Origin: Ignavibacteria bacterium
GTDB lineage: Bacteria > Bacteroidota > Ignavibacteria > Kapaibacteriales > Kapaibacteriaceae
NCBI GenBank assembly: GCA_016191145.1
Contig: JACPPD010000004.1
Location: 1-64,000, forward strand
DNA: 64,000 nt
Direction: 5' to 3'
Positions 53,965 through 62,815 of this stretch are shown in pieces; position 1 is the stretch's first letter; every line of letters starts with the position of its first letter. A program made the translations under genes and the position numbers. Below the pieces are notes generated by a model. It saw only the letters and a list, made by a program, of their open reading frames with translations, was not told the DNA's origin and made no database searches.

Positions 53965-54899
53965 GTGCCGATATCGTTTGTTCCCAATTCCGACGCCTTC
54001 ATTAACCGGTCCATCAACGCTGGGTTTGAACGTACGGCAACGTCACAATGTACAAGAATTTCTTTCACTCCCAATGCGTCGGCTCTCCGAAGTTCGGAAT
54101 AAATTGTAGTAGCATCCAATTGCCTCCACGGGATTTCCAGTCCGGGGTTAGAAACAGCCAGGATAACAACCGATTCTAATGTTTGCGCGGCGATTAACAA
54201 ATCTGCCATGTTAAAATATAGCTTCACATTAGCTACCGGCGCATAGTGGCGATATCGCGTGCCCGGCGAACGATGATACTCACTGGGCTGAGAGCGCACA
54301 TCGAAGCCCAGTTTAACAAAGTCCTCTGCAATTACAGCTCCGCTGCGAAGTATTGCAATGTTATTATCTGTCACTCTTACAACAGTCGATTCCAAGCCAA
54401 TTCTACACGGACCACCATCGACGACTGCCACAGCTCCTGCAAAGTCGTCCACAACGTGCTGAGCTACTGTGGGGCTGGGTCTTCCCGATTTATTTGCACT
54501 GGGCGCCACAAGGGGTTTGCCAACAGCCGCGATGATATCCTGTACGTCGATATGGTCGGGCAATCTTACGGCGACTGTGTTCAGGCCAGCTCTGGCAAGA
54601 CTGCACACATCATTTTTATATGGAAGAACTAGTGTCAACGGTCCTGGCCAAAACGTTTCCATAAGTAGGGTGGATTGATTGTCTACCCATGCGATTCGTT
54701 CTGCCTGATGAATGCTTGAAACGTGGACGATAAGGGGATTATCTGAAGGTCTGCCTTTTAACTGAAAGATTGTAGAGACGGCATCCTCATCGTCGGCAAT
54801 AGCAGCAAGACCATACACCGTCTCCGTAGGAACGCCTACCACGCCCCCTGACAAAAGAATTTCTACTGCCTTAGATTTCGAAATATATGCATCGCCCAT
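53961..54899 (-). CDS. Threonylcarbamoyl-AMP synthase (Sua5/YwlC type)
   Basis: The 312-residue enzyme makes threonylcarbamoyl-AMP for the t6A modification of ANN-decoding tRNAs. The YrdC domain (about 1-200) has VVGVPTETVYGLAA, FQLKGRPSDNPLIVHV, FWPGPLTLVL, RLPDH and APSANKSGRPSPT. The C-terminal ~100 residues (SPGTRYRHYAPVANVKLY...) are the Sua5 extension, absent from the short TsaC. The ATG at 54899 is preferred to a GTG two codons upstream. It heads the operon with ptsH and ptsI and is divergent from glgP with a 52-bp gap. Confidence 0.94.
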   Translation of the reverse strand: MGDAYISKSKAVEILLSGGVVGVPTETVYGLAAIADDEDAVSTIFQLKGRPSDNPLIVHVSSIHQAERIAWVDNQSTLLMETFWPGPLTLVLPYKNDVCSLARAGLNTVAVRLPDHIDVQDIIAAVGKPLVAPSANKSGRPSPTVAQHVVDDFAGAVAVVDGGPCRIGLESTVVRVTDNNIAILRSGAVIAEDFVKLGFDVRSQPSEYHRSPGTRYRHYAPVANVKLYFNMADLLIAAQTLESVVILAVSNPGLEIPWRQLDATTIYSELRRADALGVKEILVHCDVAVRSNPALMDRLMKASELGTNDIGT

Positions 54900-54936
54900 G
54901 AGCACAAGATAGCAGAGTCTTCAGCGTCCTGCTCCC

Positions 54937-54944
54937 TAGCTTTG
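54937..54944 (+). promoter_or_regulatory. TAnnTTTG box upstream of glgP
   Basis: TAGCTTTG ends 7 bp before the glgP ATG, in the divergent gap. It matches the Bacteroidota -7 element and would give a leaderless or near-leaderless transcript. No -33 element is evident. Confidence 0.3.
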
Positions 54945-54951
54945 CACGTAC

Positions 54952-57501
54952 ATGAGACCCGTAACTACTTTCATCGTTTCGCCGACGATGCCGCCGGCAT
55001 TAGAACCTCTCAAGGAACTCGCATACAATTATTGGTGGTGTTGGCACAATGATGCTATTGAGTTGTTCCGACGAATCGACACAACACTGTGGGAAGAAGT
55101 TCACCACAATCCCGTAGCACTGCTTGCCAGATTATCTCACAAGCGACTAGAGCAGCTTGCAGAACGAGTTGAATTCGTTAACAGTCTGTCAGAAGTGTAC
55201 GAAAAATTCAGGGCATACATGGAAGGCAGGGGCTGGTGGTCGGATCGGCACCAACGTCCCGGATATATTGCGTATTTCTGCGCTGAGTTTGGTATTCACG
55301 AAAGTTTTTCAAGTTATTCTGGTGGCTTAGGTGTTCTTGCAGGAGACCACTTAAAAAGTGCGTCCGACATGGGGTTGCCGCTCGTCGGAGTTGGGCTATT
55401 GTATCAAGAGGGTTATTTCAGACAATACCTCACACAGAACGGGTGGCAGAATGAGCAGTACCTGGAGGTCGACTTCTATTCTCTGCCATTAACAATGGTT
55501 ACTAAATCGGACGGAACGCCGATAACCGTATCCGTAAACATGCCCCTTGGGACATGTCATGCACAGATATGGAAATTAAATGTTGGGCGTGTACCTCTTT
55601 ATCTTTTAGACACCAACATTCCGCTGAACGAGCTTGAACAGTTACGCGATTTAACCGATCGGTTGTATGGCGGAACAATAGACACACGAATCGCTCAGGA
55701 GCTGATGCTGGGCATAGGTGGCATGCGCGCGCTTGAGGCTCTCGGCATCGAACCATCAACTGTTCACATCAACGAAGGCCATGCCGCGTTTGCACTGCTC
55801 GAGCGAACACACTCATTGATGCAGCGTTACCATTTGACGTTCGAAGAAGCGCTTCGCATTACACAGTCTACAAGCGTATTCACTACGCACACGCCGGTTC
55901 CTGCTGGAAATGAAGTGTTCTATCATGATATTTTACAGCCTTACTTCGAGGCCGGCATGGCAGACCTTGGGCTTACGTGGGACCAATTTATCATGCTTGG
56001 AGCTCAGGCTGATCCTAAAAATGAAGAAGGTTTTTCGATGACGGTTTTGGGACTTCACTGTGCTGCATACCGCAACGGCGTTAGCAACCTGCACGGAAAC
56101 GTTGCCAGAACGATGTGGCATAAAGTATGGTCAGATTTCCCCGTGAACGAAGTGCCCATCTCGGCAATTACCAACGGCGTTCATGCTGAGACGTGGGTTG
56201 CTAGCGAGCTCGGAGAATTATACGATCGGTATCTCGGGCCCCAGTGGCGCACGGAACCTCACCTCGAAGAGTCATGGCGCAGCGTTGACGACATTCCGAA
56301 TATGGAGTTGTGGAGAGTGCATCAGCGCCGTAGGGAGCATCTGGTAATCGGAGCCCGCGAGCATATTCTGTCCAAGCACAGTGCCTCTCTTACTCAGGAG
56401 CAGGCTTCGCGCATTCATGAATGCCTCGACCCCGACGTACTCACCATCGGTTTCGCCCGCCGATTTGCATCCTACAAACGCGCCGATCTCATCATGCGCG
56501 ATATGGATCGGTTAACGAAAATCCTTTCAAATGAAGACCGTCCGGTGCAGATCGTCATGGCCGGAAAATCTCACCCTCGTGATGGTGAAGGAAAAAATCT
56601 CATTCAGAGTGTTCATCTGAAGATCAAGGAACATGGATTGGAGCACAGAGTAGTATTCCTCGAAGACTACGATATGGACGTGGCACGCCTAATGGTAAGG
56701 GGCTGTGACGTTTGGTTAAATACGCCGCGCAAGCCGTATGAAGCAAGCGGGACAAGTGGGATGAAGGCAATCCTGAATGGAGTGATTCACTGCTCGATAC
56801 TGGATGGCTGGTGGGCCGAAGCCTACGACGGTGAAAACGGTTTCGCCATTGGCAGAGGCGAGGTTTTCGATCCAAGCGAACAGGATGATGCTGATGCAGC
56901 AACTCTGTATGACGTTATTGAGCACGGAATCGTAGCATCGTTCTACGATATCGGCAAGAGCAGGATACCTGAACGCTGGCTCGCGCTGATGAAATACAGC
57001 ATCCGTACAAATGCATGGCGGTTCTCCGCAATCCGCATGGTGAATGATTATGCTAACAATGCTTATCAACATGCGATTGAAACATACCAATCAATGATTG
57101 CCGATTCCGGGAAAGCCGCACGCGAAGTTGTTGCATTTTTTGCACGAATTGAATCAGCATGGCCTCAGGTTTCGATTGCAGACGTTACTGCACATGGTAC
57201 GTCGGGAGCCTACGTAGGGAAGAACATCCAGGTCTCCGCGTCGATCCACCTGGGTGAATTAAGTCCTGCCGACGTCATCGTCCAGGCAGTATATGGTAAG
57301 GTTGATTCAAAGGGCGAAATCAATCCGGCCTCGACAACAGAAATGATTCCATCGGAAATTAAGGATGGTACTTCTTTGTATAATGGAGAATACACATGCT
57401 TAGAAAGTGGAGTTCAAGGCTGTTCTGTGAGAGTGATGCCGCGGCATTCAACCCTTGTAAACTTCGCTGACTCCCACAAAGTTGTGTACGCTACTAATTA
57501 G
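54952..57501 (+). CDS. glgP: Alpha-glucan phosphorylase (GT35)
   Basis: The 849-residue enzyme splits alpha-1,4-glucans with phosphate to glucose 1-phosphate. An N-terminal DUF3417-type region (LKELAYNYWWCWHNDAIELFRRI) marks the short, thermophile-type branch of the family. Core motifs are EFGIHESFSSYSGGLGVLAGDH, HINEGHAAFALLE, TTHTPVPAGNE, ITNGVHAETW, GFARRFASYKRADL and EASGTSGMKAILNG, whose Lys (about residue 605) binds PLP. The C-terminal ~120 residues are an extra beta domain. It is a single gene; the glycogen synthesis genes are not in the window. PLP would come from the PdxJ route. Confidence 0.94.
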   Translation: MRPVTTFIVSPTMPPALEPLKELAYNYWWCWHNDAIELFRRIDTTLWEEVHHNPVALLARLSHKRLEQLAERVEFVNSLSEVYEKFRAYMEGRGWWSDRHQRPGYIAYFCAEFGIHESFSSYSGGLGVLAGDHLKSASDMGLPLVGVGLLYQEGYFRQYLTQNGWQNEQYLEVDFYSLPLTMVTKSDGTPITVSVNMPLGTCHAQIWKLNVGRVPLYLLDTNIPLNELEQLRDLTDRLYGGTIDTRIAQELMLGIGGMRALEALGIEPSTVHINEGHAAFALLERTHSLMQRYHLTFEEALRITQSTSVFTTHTPVPAGNEVFYHDILQPYFEAGMADLGLTWDQFIMLGAQADPKNEEGFSMTVLGLHCAAYRNGVSNLHGNVARTMWHKVWSDFPVNEVPISAITNGVHAETWVASELGELYDRYLGPQWRTEPHLEESWRSVDDIPNMELWRVHQRRREHLVIGAREHILSKHSASLTQEQASRIHECLDPDVLTIGFARRFASYKRADLIMRDMDRLTKILSNEDRPVQIVMAGKSHPRDGEGKNLIQSVHLKIKEHGLEHRVVFLEDYDMDVARLMVRGCDVWLNTPRKPYEASGTSGMKAILNGVIHCSILDGWWAEAYDGENGFAIGRGEVFDPSEQDDADAATLYDVIEHGIVASFYDIGKSRIPERWLALMKYSIRTNAWRFSAIRMVNDYANNAYQHAIETYQSMIADSGKAAREVVAFFARIESAWPQVSIADVTAHGTSGAYVGKNIQVSASIHLGELSPADVIVQAVYGKVDSKGEINPASTTEMIPSEIKDGTSLYNGEYTCLESGVQGCSVRVMPRHSTLVNFADSHKVVYATN

Positions 57502-57590
57502 GTTGAAACTTTTACCTGCATAAGGCATCTTGTAAGGGTGCCGAATATTACCGACATTAAAGTCCTGTTAATAACCACTCATTGATTGAC

Positions 57591-59384
57591 ATGATGAAAC
57601 GAATTCTTCCCATCGCTTTTGCCCTGCTCATTTCTTTCAGTCTGTCTGAATTGCAGGCACAGACATCGGCGATCACCTTTGTTAACAGCAGTCCCGACCC
57701 TGCACTCGCAGTTGTTGATGTGTATATCACACAGGGAACAGAGGTAAACAAGGTTGAAGATATTGCCTATCAAAGTGCATCGAATTTCGATCAAGTGGCA
57801 ATTTTCGGAGATTTGGAAGCATTCTTTTCGGTATCTCCCGGAAATAGTACCAGTATCGCAGATGCGATTGTTTCTTATTCCTTTACTCCTTTGGCTGATG
57901 CCGGCTACATACTCATTCTTTCGGGTGTTTCTAATGAATCCGGATATGCACCCAATCCGGATCAGAAGTATATCACATTAAGCATGCAGCACATGGAGGT
58001 ACCAAAATTTTCCGGGCAACCAAATCAAATTGGCGTTATGATGGCACACGCAGTTACCGATCTTGAAACAGGCAATGGCTATATCAGAGGTACTGTAAAA
58101 GAAATCGCTAAGGATTTGAGTTATAAAGGAATCACATCTACGCTGAGCGCTGTAGCAAGAGTCCCGGTGATAGTGGACTTTACCAAGCCAACCGATAAAA
58201 ACATTGTTTATGCTTCATTCGAAGCCAACCTGTCTAACTATCAGAGCGAGAATGTGGTGTTTATCCTTGCAGGCTTTAAAACACCCTTAGACAATAACCA
58301 AAGTGATAATAATCTTGTACTGCTTGCCGTGCTGGAAAACGGTTCGGTAATAGTTAATTCATTGATTGCAGGTTCTCAGAAAGCTTCGGTTCAATGGGTA
58401 AACGACTGCCCGGATCCCTCACTCGGCGTAATGGACGTGTGGGTTGATGGAACTAAAACTATTGACAATCTTGGCTTCCGCAAAGCGACGGGCTTCCTCG
58501 AAGTTGGCGCTGGAACGGAGATGAAGATTGGATTTGCCCCCGCAACATCGAGTGCATATCGCGATACCATAAAAACCGTTACGATGCAGTCTCTCCGTCC
58601 GGGCAGAGCCTATCACCTTGTGATCTCAGGAGTGAGAGATACAGCACGGTTTGCCAAGAATCCCAATGGTCAGGATCTGTCGTTGAACGTGCTCGTTGCC
58701 GAAAATGCTCTGAAGAGATCGGACAGAGATGGTAATAGTGCCGTGCGTGTGGTCCACACATCACCAGATCAGGCTGCGATCTCGATAAAGAATTCTGCAA
58801 CGACCTATGGCACGAACCTGACGTTTAACACAACGTCGCCAGAATACACGTATCTGGAACCGCGCATCGACACTATGTGGGTTTACATCGACTCAACTGG
58901 CATCACAAAAAAGGGATGGCTTGCTGATCTCCGCGGAAGTAATCGAGCTGCACTCGTGCTTGCCAGTGGATTCGTTAACCCTGAAGTGAACCAAAATGGA
59001 CCGTCATTTAAGCTTGTTCTTGTCGATTCTGCAGGTAATGTAAACTCCAACCTCCCAGAGCTCCTCCGCGATACCATCAACTCGGTAGAGTCCGACATCG
59101 TTCCGTCTACTTTATGGCGGATTGCCCCCAATCCGGCAACAGATAAGTTTACTATTGTTGTTCCCCTTACGTCTGACCTTGTTGCTAAGCACGGTACACT
59201 ATTAACAGCATCTGTATACACGTCCAGCGGCCTGTTCCTTGGCTTCTATCCAATGAACTTTGGAGGCTTACAGGCTTCAGTAACCATTCCAACTACAGCC
59301 GTTGCCAATGGCGCATATTTCGTTCAGGTGAGCACTGCAGACGGCGTTAGAGTCGGCTCTGCAACGATAATGGTCTCCAGATAA
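57591..59384 (+). CDS. Secreted DUF4397-domain protein with T9SS tail
   Basis: The ~597-residue protein has a signal peptide (MKRILPIAFALLISFSLSELQAQ). At least two DUF4397 units follow (TFVNSSPDPALAVVDVYIT; VQWVNDCPDPSLGVMDVWV) and a third, weaker one (VRVVHTSPDQAAISI). Then comes a T9SS C-terminal domain (WRIAPNPATDKFTIVV ... NGAYFVQVS). DUF4397 domains are found in secreted bacterial proteins and their role is unknown. ATG 57591 and ATG 57594 are adjacent, and a TTG at 57582 is less likely. It is followed closely by ffh but on functional grounds it is independent. Confidence 0.9.
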   Translation: MMKRILPIAFALLISFSLSELQAQTSAITFVNSSPDPALAVVDVYITQGTEVNKVEDIAYQSASNFDQVAIFGDLEAFFSVSPGNSTSIADAIVSYSFTPLADAGYILILSGVSNESGYAPNPDQKYITLSMQHMEVPKFSGQPNQIGVMMAHAVTDLETGNGYIRGTVKEIAKDLSYKGITSTLSAVARVPVIVDFTKPTDKNIVYASFEANLSNYQSENVVFILAGFKTPLDNNQSDNNLVLLAVLENGSVIVNSLIAGSQKASVQWVNDCPDPSLGVMDVWVDGTKTIDNLGFRKATGFLEVGAGTEMKIGFAPATSSAYRDTIKTVTMQSLRPGRAYHLVISGVRDTARFAKNPNGQDLSLNVLVAENALKRSDRDGNSAVRVVHTSPDQAAISIKNSATTYGTNLTFNTTSPEYTYLEPRIDTMWVYIDSTGITKKGWLADLRGSNRAALVLASGFVNPEVNQNGPSFKLVLVDSAGNVNSNLPELLRDTINSVESDIVPSTLWRIAPNPATDKFTIVVPLTSDLVAKHGTLLTASVYTSSGLFLGFYPMNFGGLQASVTIPTTAVANGAYFVQVSTADGVRVGSATIMVSR

Positions 59385-59389
59385 TTTCG

Positions 59390-59397
59390 TACTTTTG
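59390..59397 (+). promoter_or_regulatory. TAnnTTTG box upstream of ffh
   Basis: TACTTTTG lies 19 bp before the ffh ATG and just after the stop of the DUF4397 gene. It matches the Bacteroidota -7 element; no clear -33 element is present. Confidence 0.35.
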
Positions 59398-59416
59398 CGG
59401 TTCTCTAAAAACCGCC

Positions 59417-60775
59417 ATGTTTGAATCTCTCCAGGAAAAACTCGAAGACGCTCTCAAGAGAATTCGAGGTCAAAGCAAGCTCACCGAGGACAATGTTGCA
59501 GAAGCATTGACCGAGGTGCGCCGTGCATTGCTCGATGCAGACGTAAATCTTGGAGTTACGACTGATTTCATAAATAATGTTAAAGAGAAGTCGCTTGGCT
59601 TAGAGGTTAAGGGGAGTCTGCTTCCAGGGCAGCTAATGATCAAGCTGATCCACGACGAGCTGGTAGCTCTCATGGGAACGGAGCGATCGGAATTAGCGCT
59701 GGCTCCCCAGCCCCCTACCATCGTGATGGTTGCAGGACTACAAGGATCTGGGAAAACAACTTTTTGCGCAAAGCTCGCCTACTCGTTGAAGAAAAAGGGT
59801 CGGCAACCGCTCCTGGTTGCTTGCGATATTTACAGACCAGCCGCCATCGATCAGCTTAGAATGCTGGGTCAGCAGATTTCGCTCCCTGTTTTCAGCAAGG
59901 ATGACGCCAAACCGCTCGAAATTGCCAAAGATGCTCTTACGTATGCGCGGAAGTACGGACGCGACGTTGTAATCGTAGACACTGCCGGGCGCTTAACCAT
60001 CGACGAAGAGATGATGCAGGAAGTCGCCGATTTGAAGGGGGCGATTAAACCGCAGGAAATTTTCTTTGTCTGCGATGCAATGACGGGGCAGGACGCAGTG
60101 AATACAGCCAAGGCATTTAACGATCGGCTGGAACTCACAGGCGTGGTTCTTACAAAACTCGATGGTGACACCAGAGGCGGCGCCGCGTTGTCCATTCGCT
60201 CAGTCCTTGGCAAGCCAATCAAGTACGTTGGCGTCGGCGAAAAAATCGATCAGCTCGAACCCTTTCATCCGGAGCGCATTGCTTCGCGCATTCTTGGCAT
60301 GGGCGACGTGATAACTCTTGTGGAGAAAGCTCAGAGCCAGATCGACGAAAAAGAAGCCGAGAGACTCGAAGAAAAAATTCGCAAGAATCAATTCACATTT
60401 GAAGATTTTCTTGATCAGATGAAAATGATTAAGAAGATGGGATCCTTGCGCGACCTCATTGGCATGCTTCCAGGCATGGATAAAGCATTACGTAATGTTC
60501 AGCTCGACGATAAAGCCTTTAGCCGGGTTGAAGCAATGATTCTGTCGATGACCATTCACGAAAGGCGAAACCCGCGTGTACTTAATGGCTCACGCCGACG
60601 CAGAGTTGCTGGCGGATCCGGCACCACTGTGCAGGACGTCAACAGACTTATCAAACAATTCGAAGACATGCAGAAAATGATGAAGAGTATGTCGTCCGGA
60701 CACAAAGGCGACATCGCTCGACTTCAACAACAGGCCGCGTTGAAAGGCAAAATGCGTCAGCGCGCATTTCGCTAA
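59417..60775 (+). CDS. ffh: Signal recognition particle protein Ffh
   Basis: The 452-residue SRP GTPase targets membrane and secreted proteins to FtsY and the Sec translocon. The N domain is followed by a G domain with GLQGSGKTTF (G1), DIYRPAAIDQLR, DTAGRLTID (G3), TKLDGDTRGGAAL (G4) and GVGEKIDQLEPF. The Met-rich M domain (about 330-452: FLDQMKMIKKMGSLRDLIGMLPGMDK, GSRRRRVAGGSG) binds signal peptides and SRP RNA. It is well suited to the many exported proteins here. rpsP follows 77 bp later. Confidence 0.97.
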   Translation: MFESLQEKLEDALKRIRGQSKLTEDNVAEALTEVRRALLDADVNLGVTTDFINNVKEKSLGLEVKGSLLPGQLMIKLIHDELVALMGTERSELALAPQPPTIVMVAGLQGSGKTTFCAKLAYSLKKKGRQPLLVACDIYRPAAIDQLRMLGQQISLPVFSKDDAKPLEIAKDALTYARKYGRDVVIVDTAGRLTIDEEMMQEVADLKGAIKPQEIFFVCDAMTGQDAVNTAKAFNDRLELTGVVLTKLDGDTRGGAALSIRSVLGKPIKYVGVGEKIDQLEPFHPERIASRILGMGDVITLVEKAQSQIDEKEAERLEEKIRKNQFTFEDFLDQMKMIKKMGSLRDLIGMLPGMDKALRNVQLDDKAFSRVEAMILSMTIHERRNPRVLNGSRRRRVAGGSGTTVQDVNRLIKQFEDMQKMMKSMSSGHKGDIARLQQQAALKGKMRQRAFR

Positions 60776-60852
60776 CAATGCTGCTACTCCCGTGCTGATC
60801 TGTTTGGGTTTTCACGGGTATTCGGTTTTTACATTTTTCTTGAAGGAATTAT

Positions 60853-61314
60853 ATGGTAAAACTCCGCTTGCGTCGCCGCGGTCGTAAGAAACATCCGTTC
60901 TACGACATCGTTGCGATCGACGGACGCGCACGTCGGGACGGCGCATCAATTGAACGTGTCGGATATATCGATCCGATGACGTCGCCCAAACATGTTGTTC
61001 TCGACGAGCAGCGTGCTCTGTACTGGCTTGGGGTAGGCGCCCAGCCCACTGAAGTTGTTCGGCAGATTCTGAGTCGCGAAGGCGTACTTCTGCGGCAACA
61101 TCTGTCGTTCAAAGACAAATCGCCGGAAGAGATAGATGCAGCAGTTATTCAGCACAAGCTGAATGCAACAGAACGCTATCAGAGGCTTAAGAAACGTCGT
61201 GCTGAACGAGCTGCAAAGCCTGCTCCTGCCGAGAAACCAGCAGAAGAACCTGCTGCACCCACCCCAACGGCTCAGGAAGAGCCGCAAGGAGAAGAGACGG
61301 CATCTGCCGAATAG
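60853..61314 (+). CDS. rpsP: 30S ribosomal protein S16
   Basis: The 153-residue protein starts VKLRLRRRGRKKHPFYDIVAIDGRARRDGASIERVGYIDP, the S16 signature. The core ends near residue 80. A C-terminal extension rich in Ala, Pro and Glu (about 115-153) is typical of Bacteroidota S16. AAGGAA precedes the ATG by 6-7 nt. In many genomes rpsP lies with rimM, trmD and rplS, but here ffh is upstream and a terminator follows at once. Confidence 0.96.
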   Translation: MVKLRLRRRGRKKHPFYDIVAIDGRARRDGASIERVGYIDPMTSPKHVVLDEQRALYWLGVGAQPTEVVRQILSREGVLLRQHLSFKDKSPEEIDAAVIQHKLNATERYQRLKKRRAERAAKPAPAEKPAEEPAAPTPTAQEEPQGEETASAE

Positions 61315-61340
61315 TATTCAAACAACCTGACGTATGTTCG

Positions 61341-61378
61341 ACGCGCAGAATTCCCAAGTGTTTTCTGCGCGTTTTTTA
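61341..61378 (+). terminator. Rho-independent terminator after rpsP
   Basis: A 10-bp stem (61341-61350 with 61363-61372, ACGCGCAGAA / TTCTGCGCGT) with a 12-nt loop is followed by TTTTT. It lies 26 bp after the rpsP stop on the plus strand. Confidence 0.88.
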
Positions 61379-61400
61379 TCATTCATACACCAATCTATCA

Positions 61401-61853
61401 ATGATTCATCCGACTATCGGTAAGCGCTACGAACGACAGAAAAAAACTTTTAATAACATCGTGCGCATTCTTTTCTCCTTTGCGGGCATTTATTGGATTG
61501 TGATTTATCTGCTGCAATGGATGGGAATGATTTCTAATTATGAGCTGAGCGATCTTCGATCTGGTCAGACCTGGATATATTTTATTCTTCTCACTACATG
61601 GGGCGTGGAATATCTTCGTGAATCTAAACGGTATAAATCAATAATGAATCAGGCAAATTCGCATCGAATCCCACCCGATGAAGTTACACTCGAGAGCATC
61701 GAACAGTCTTTGCCATCGTTTGCCATCATGCATCCAATTGCGCAAGGCTCGAGGGCATGGACTATGCCAATTGTAAACATCGTGATGCTCGTATTGTCCC
61801 TAACGCTTATTATCAAACAATACACGGCGTTAACAATCGCATCAATCCAGTGA
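61401..61853 (+). CDS. Small membrane protein of unknown function
   Basis: The 150-residue protein has three likely transmembrane segments (about 23-43, 58-73 and 122-143) and charged loops. I do not recognise a family. It overlaps the following CDF-family gene by 4 bp (GTGA), so the two are translated together and may work together. It begins 23 bp after the rpsP terminator, with no clear ribosome-binding site. Confidence 0.65.
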   Translation: MIHPTIGKRYERQKKTFNNIVRILFSFAGIYWIVIYLLQWMGMISNYELSDLRSGQTWIYFILLTTWGVEYLRESKRYKSIMNQANSHRIPPDEVTLESIEQSLPSFAIMHPIAQGSRAWTMPIVNIVMLVLSLTLIIKQYTALTIASIQ

Positions 61854-62815
61854 GACGTAGTCTATACAAGTATTTCCGACGTGATACACCTTTGTATTCG
61901 TCGTCCATGTCGCTTTTAGCGTGTATTATCCTCGCAGGCATCAGCCTCGTGGTGGGGATTTGGGAGCATTCCCTTGTTGTGCGCACCAACGGCTTTATTT
62001 CACTGATCGACATCGGCAATTCGCTTCTCTTTCTTGCCGCAATCGAACGTTCTATGCGTTCTCCGGATTTTGCGTTCAATTACGGCTATGGCAAGTACGA
62101 GAGTCTTGCCATCCTCGTTAGCGCCGTGCTTCTTACCATCCTAACCATCGTTACAATCATTGAGGCGGTGGCTTTGGTGCAGGAACCTCCACACGATACA
62201 AACACTACCGTTCTGGTAATCTGGAGCGCTATTTCATTTCTGATATTGAGAAATACTTCTCATCGGCTTCAAAAAAACGCACTCCGGTTTCACCAGCCCA
62301 TGCTTCATTACGATGCAGAGCTGTGGCGCATGGACTCCTGGGTTGAAATTGGAGTGGTAGGGGGCATCATCATCGGAGGACTATTTCGGTGGTTCGACTC
62401 GTTTCAGGGAGCTGTTATTGCAGATACCATTACGTCCATTGCGCTTCTGCTTTTCGCGCTCAACGTCCCTATCCGACATGGTCGAGAAGCGTTCCGGCAA
62501 CTTCTCGACCGCACACTGCCCGATAGCATGCAGTATGAAATCCTACGCATCATTGCCGATAAACACAATCGCATGTGTGAGTTTAAGAGTGTGCACACCA
62601 GACAGTCTGGCCGCGATATCTTTATTGAAATTGATTTAGTGATGCCGTACGATTATAATCTGGAGACGCTGTATCTGCTCGAACGAGACATATTAAAAGA
62701 ACTTAGCGATCAGTTTCCAACTGCGATACCGCGTGTGTATGTTACTCCATGCGACAAACGCTGCGAACTGCATGGGAAAACCACATGCCCCGTTAAGCTT
62801 AGCGCGAACGTATAA
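61850..62815 (+). CDS. Cation diffusion facilitator family protein with altered metal site
   Basis: The 321-residue protein has about six transmembrane helices and a C-terminal cytoplasmic domain (IRHGREAFRQLLDRTLPD...VHTRQSGRDIFIEIDLVMP), as in FieF. Typical CDF elements such as FNYGYGKYESLA are present. The FieF transport site uses D45, D49, H153 and D157; by alignment the protein keeps the two Asp (LIDIGNS, RMDSW) but has Ile and Leu at the D45 and H153 positions. The substrate is thus unclear and the protein may not transport Zn/Fe. The C-terminus has Cys and His (PCDKRCELHGKTTC). The GTG at 61850 is chosen; an ATG at 61757 would overlap the previous gene by 97 bp. The last 17 bp overlap the convergent OmpA-domain gene. 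Confidence 0.8.
   Translation: MRRSLYKYFRRDTPLYSSSMSLLACIILAGISLVVGIWEHSLVVRTNGFISLIDIGNSLLFLAAIERSMRSPDFAFNYGYGKYESLAILVSAVLLTILTIVTIIEAVALVQEPPHDTNTTVLVIWSAISFLILRNTSHRLQKNALRFHQPMLHYDAELWRMDSWVEIGVVGGIIIGGLFRWFDSFQGAVIADTITSIALLLFALNVPIRHGREAFRQLLDRTLPDSMQYEILRIIADKHNRMCEFKSVHTRQSGRDIFIEIDLVMPYDYNLETLYLLERDILKELSDQFPTAIPRVYVTPCDKRCELHGKTTCPVKLSANV

Noticed and set aside
61757-61849. ATG at 61757 as the start of the CDF-family gene
   Set aside because: It would overlap the preceding membrane-protein gene by 97 bp and adds a non-homologous sequence; the GTG at 61850 overlaps by 4 bp and gives a normal N-terminus.
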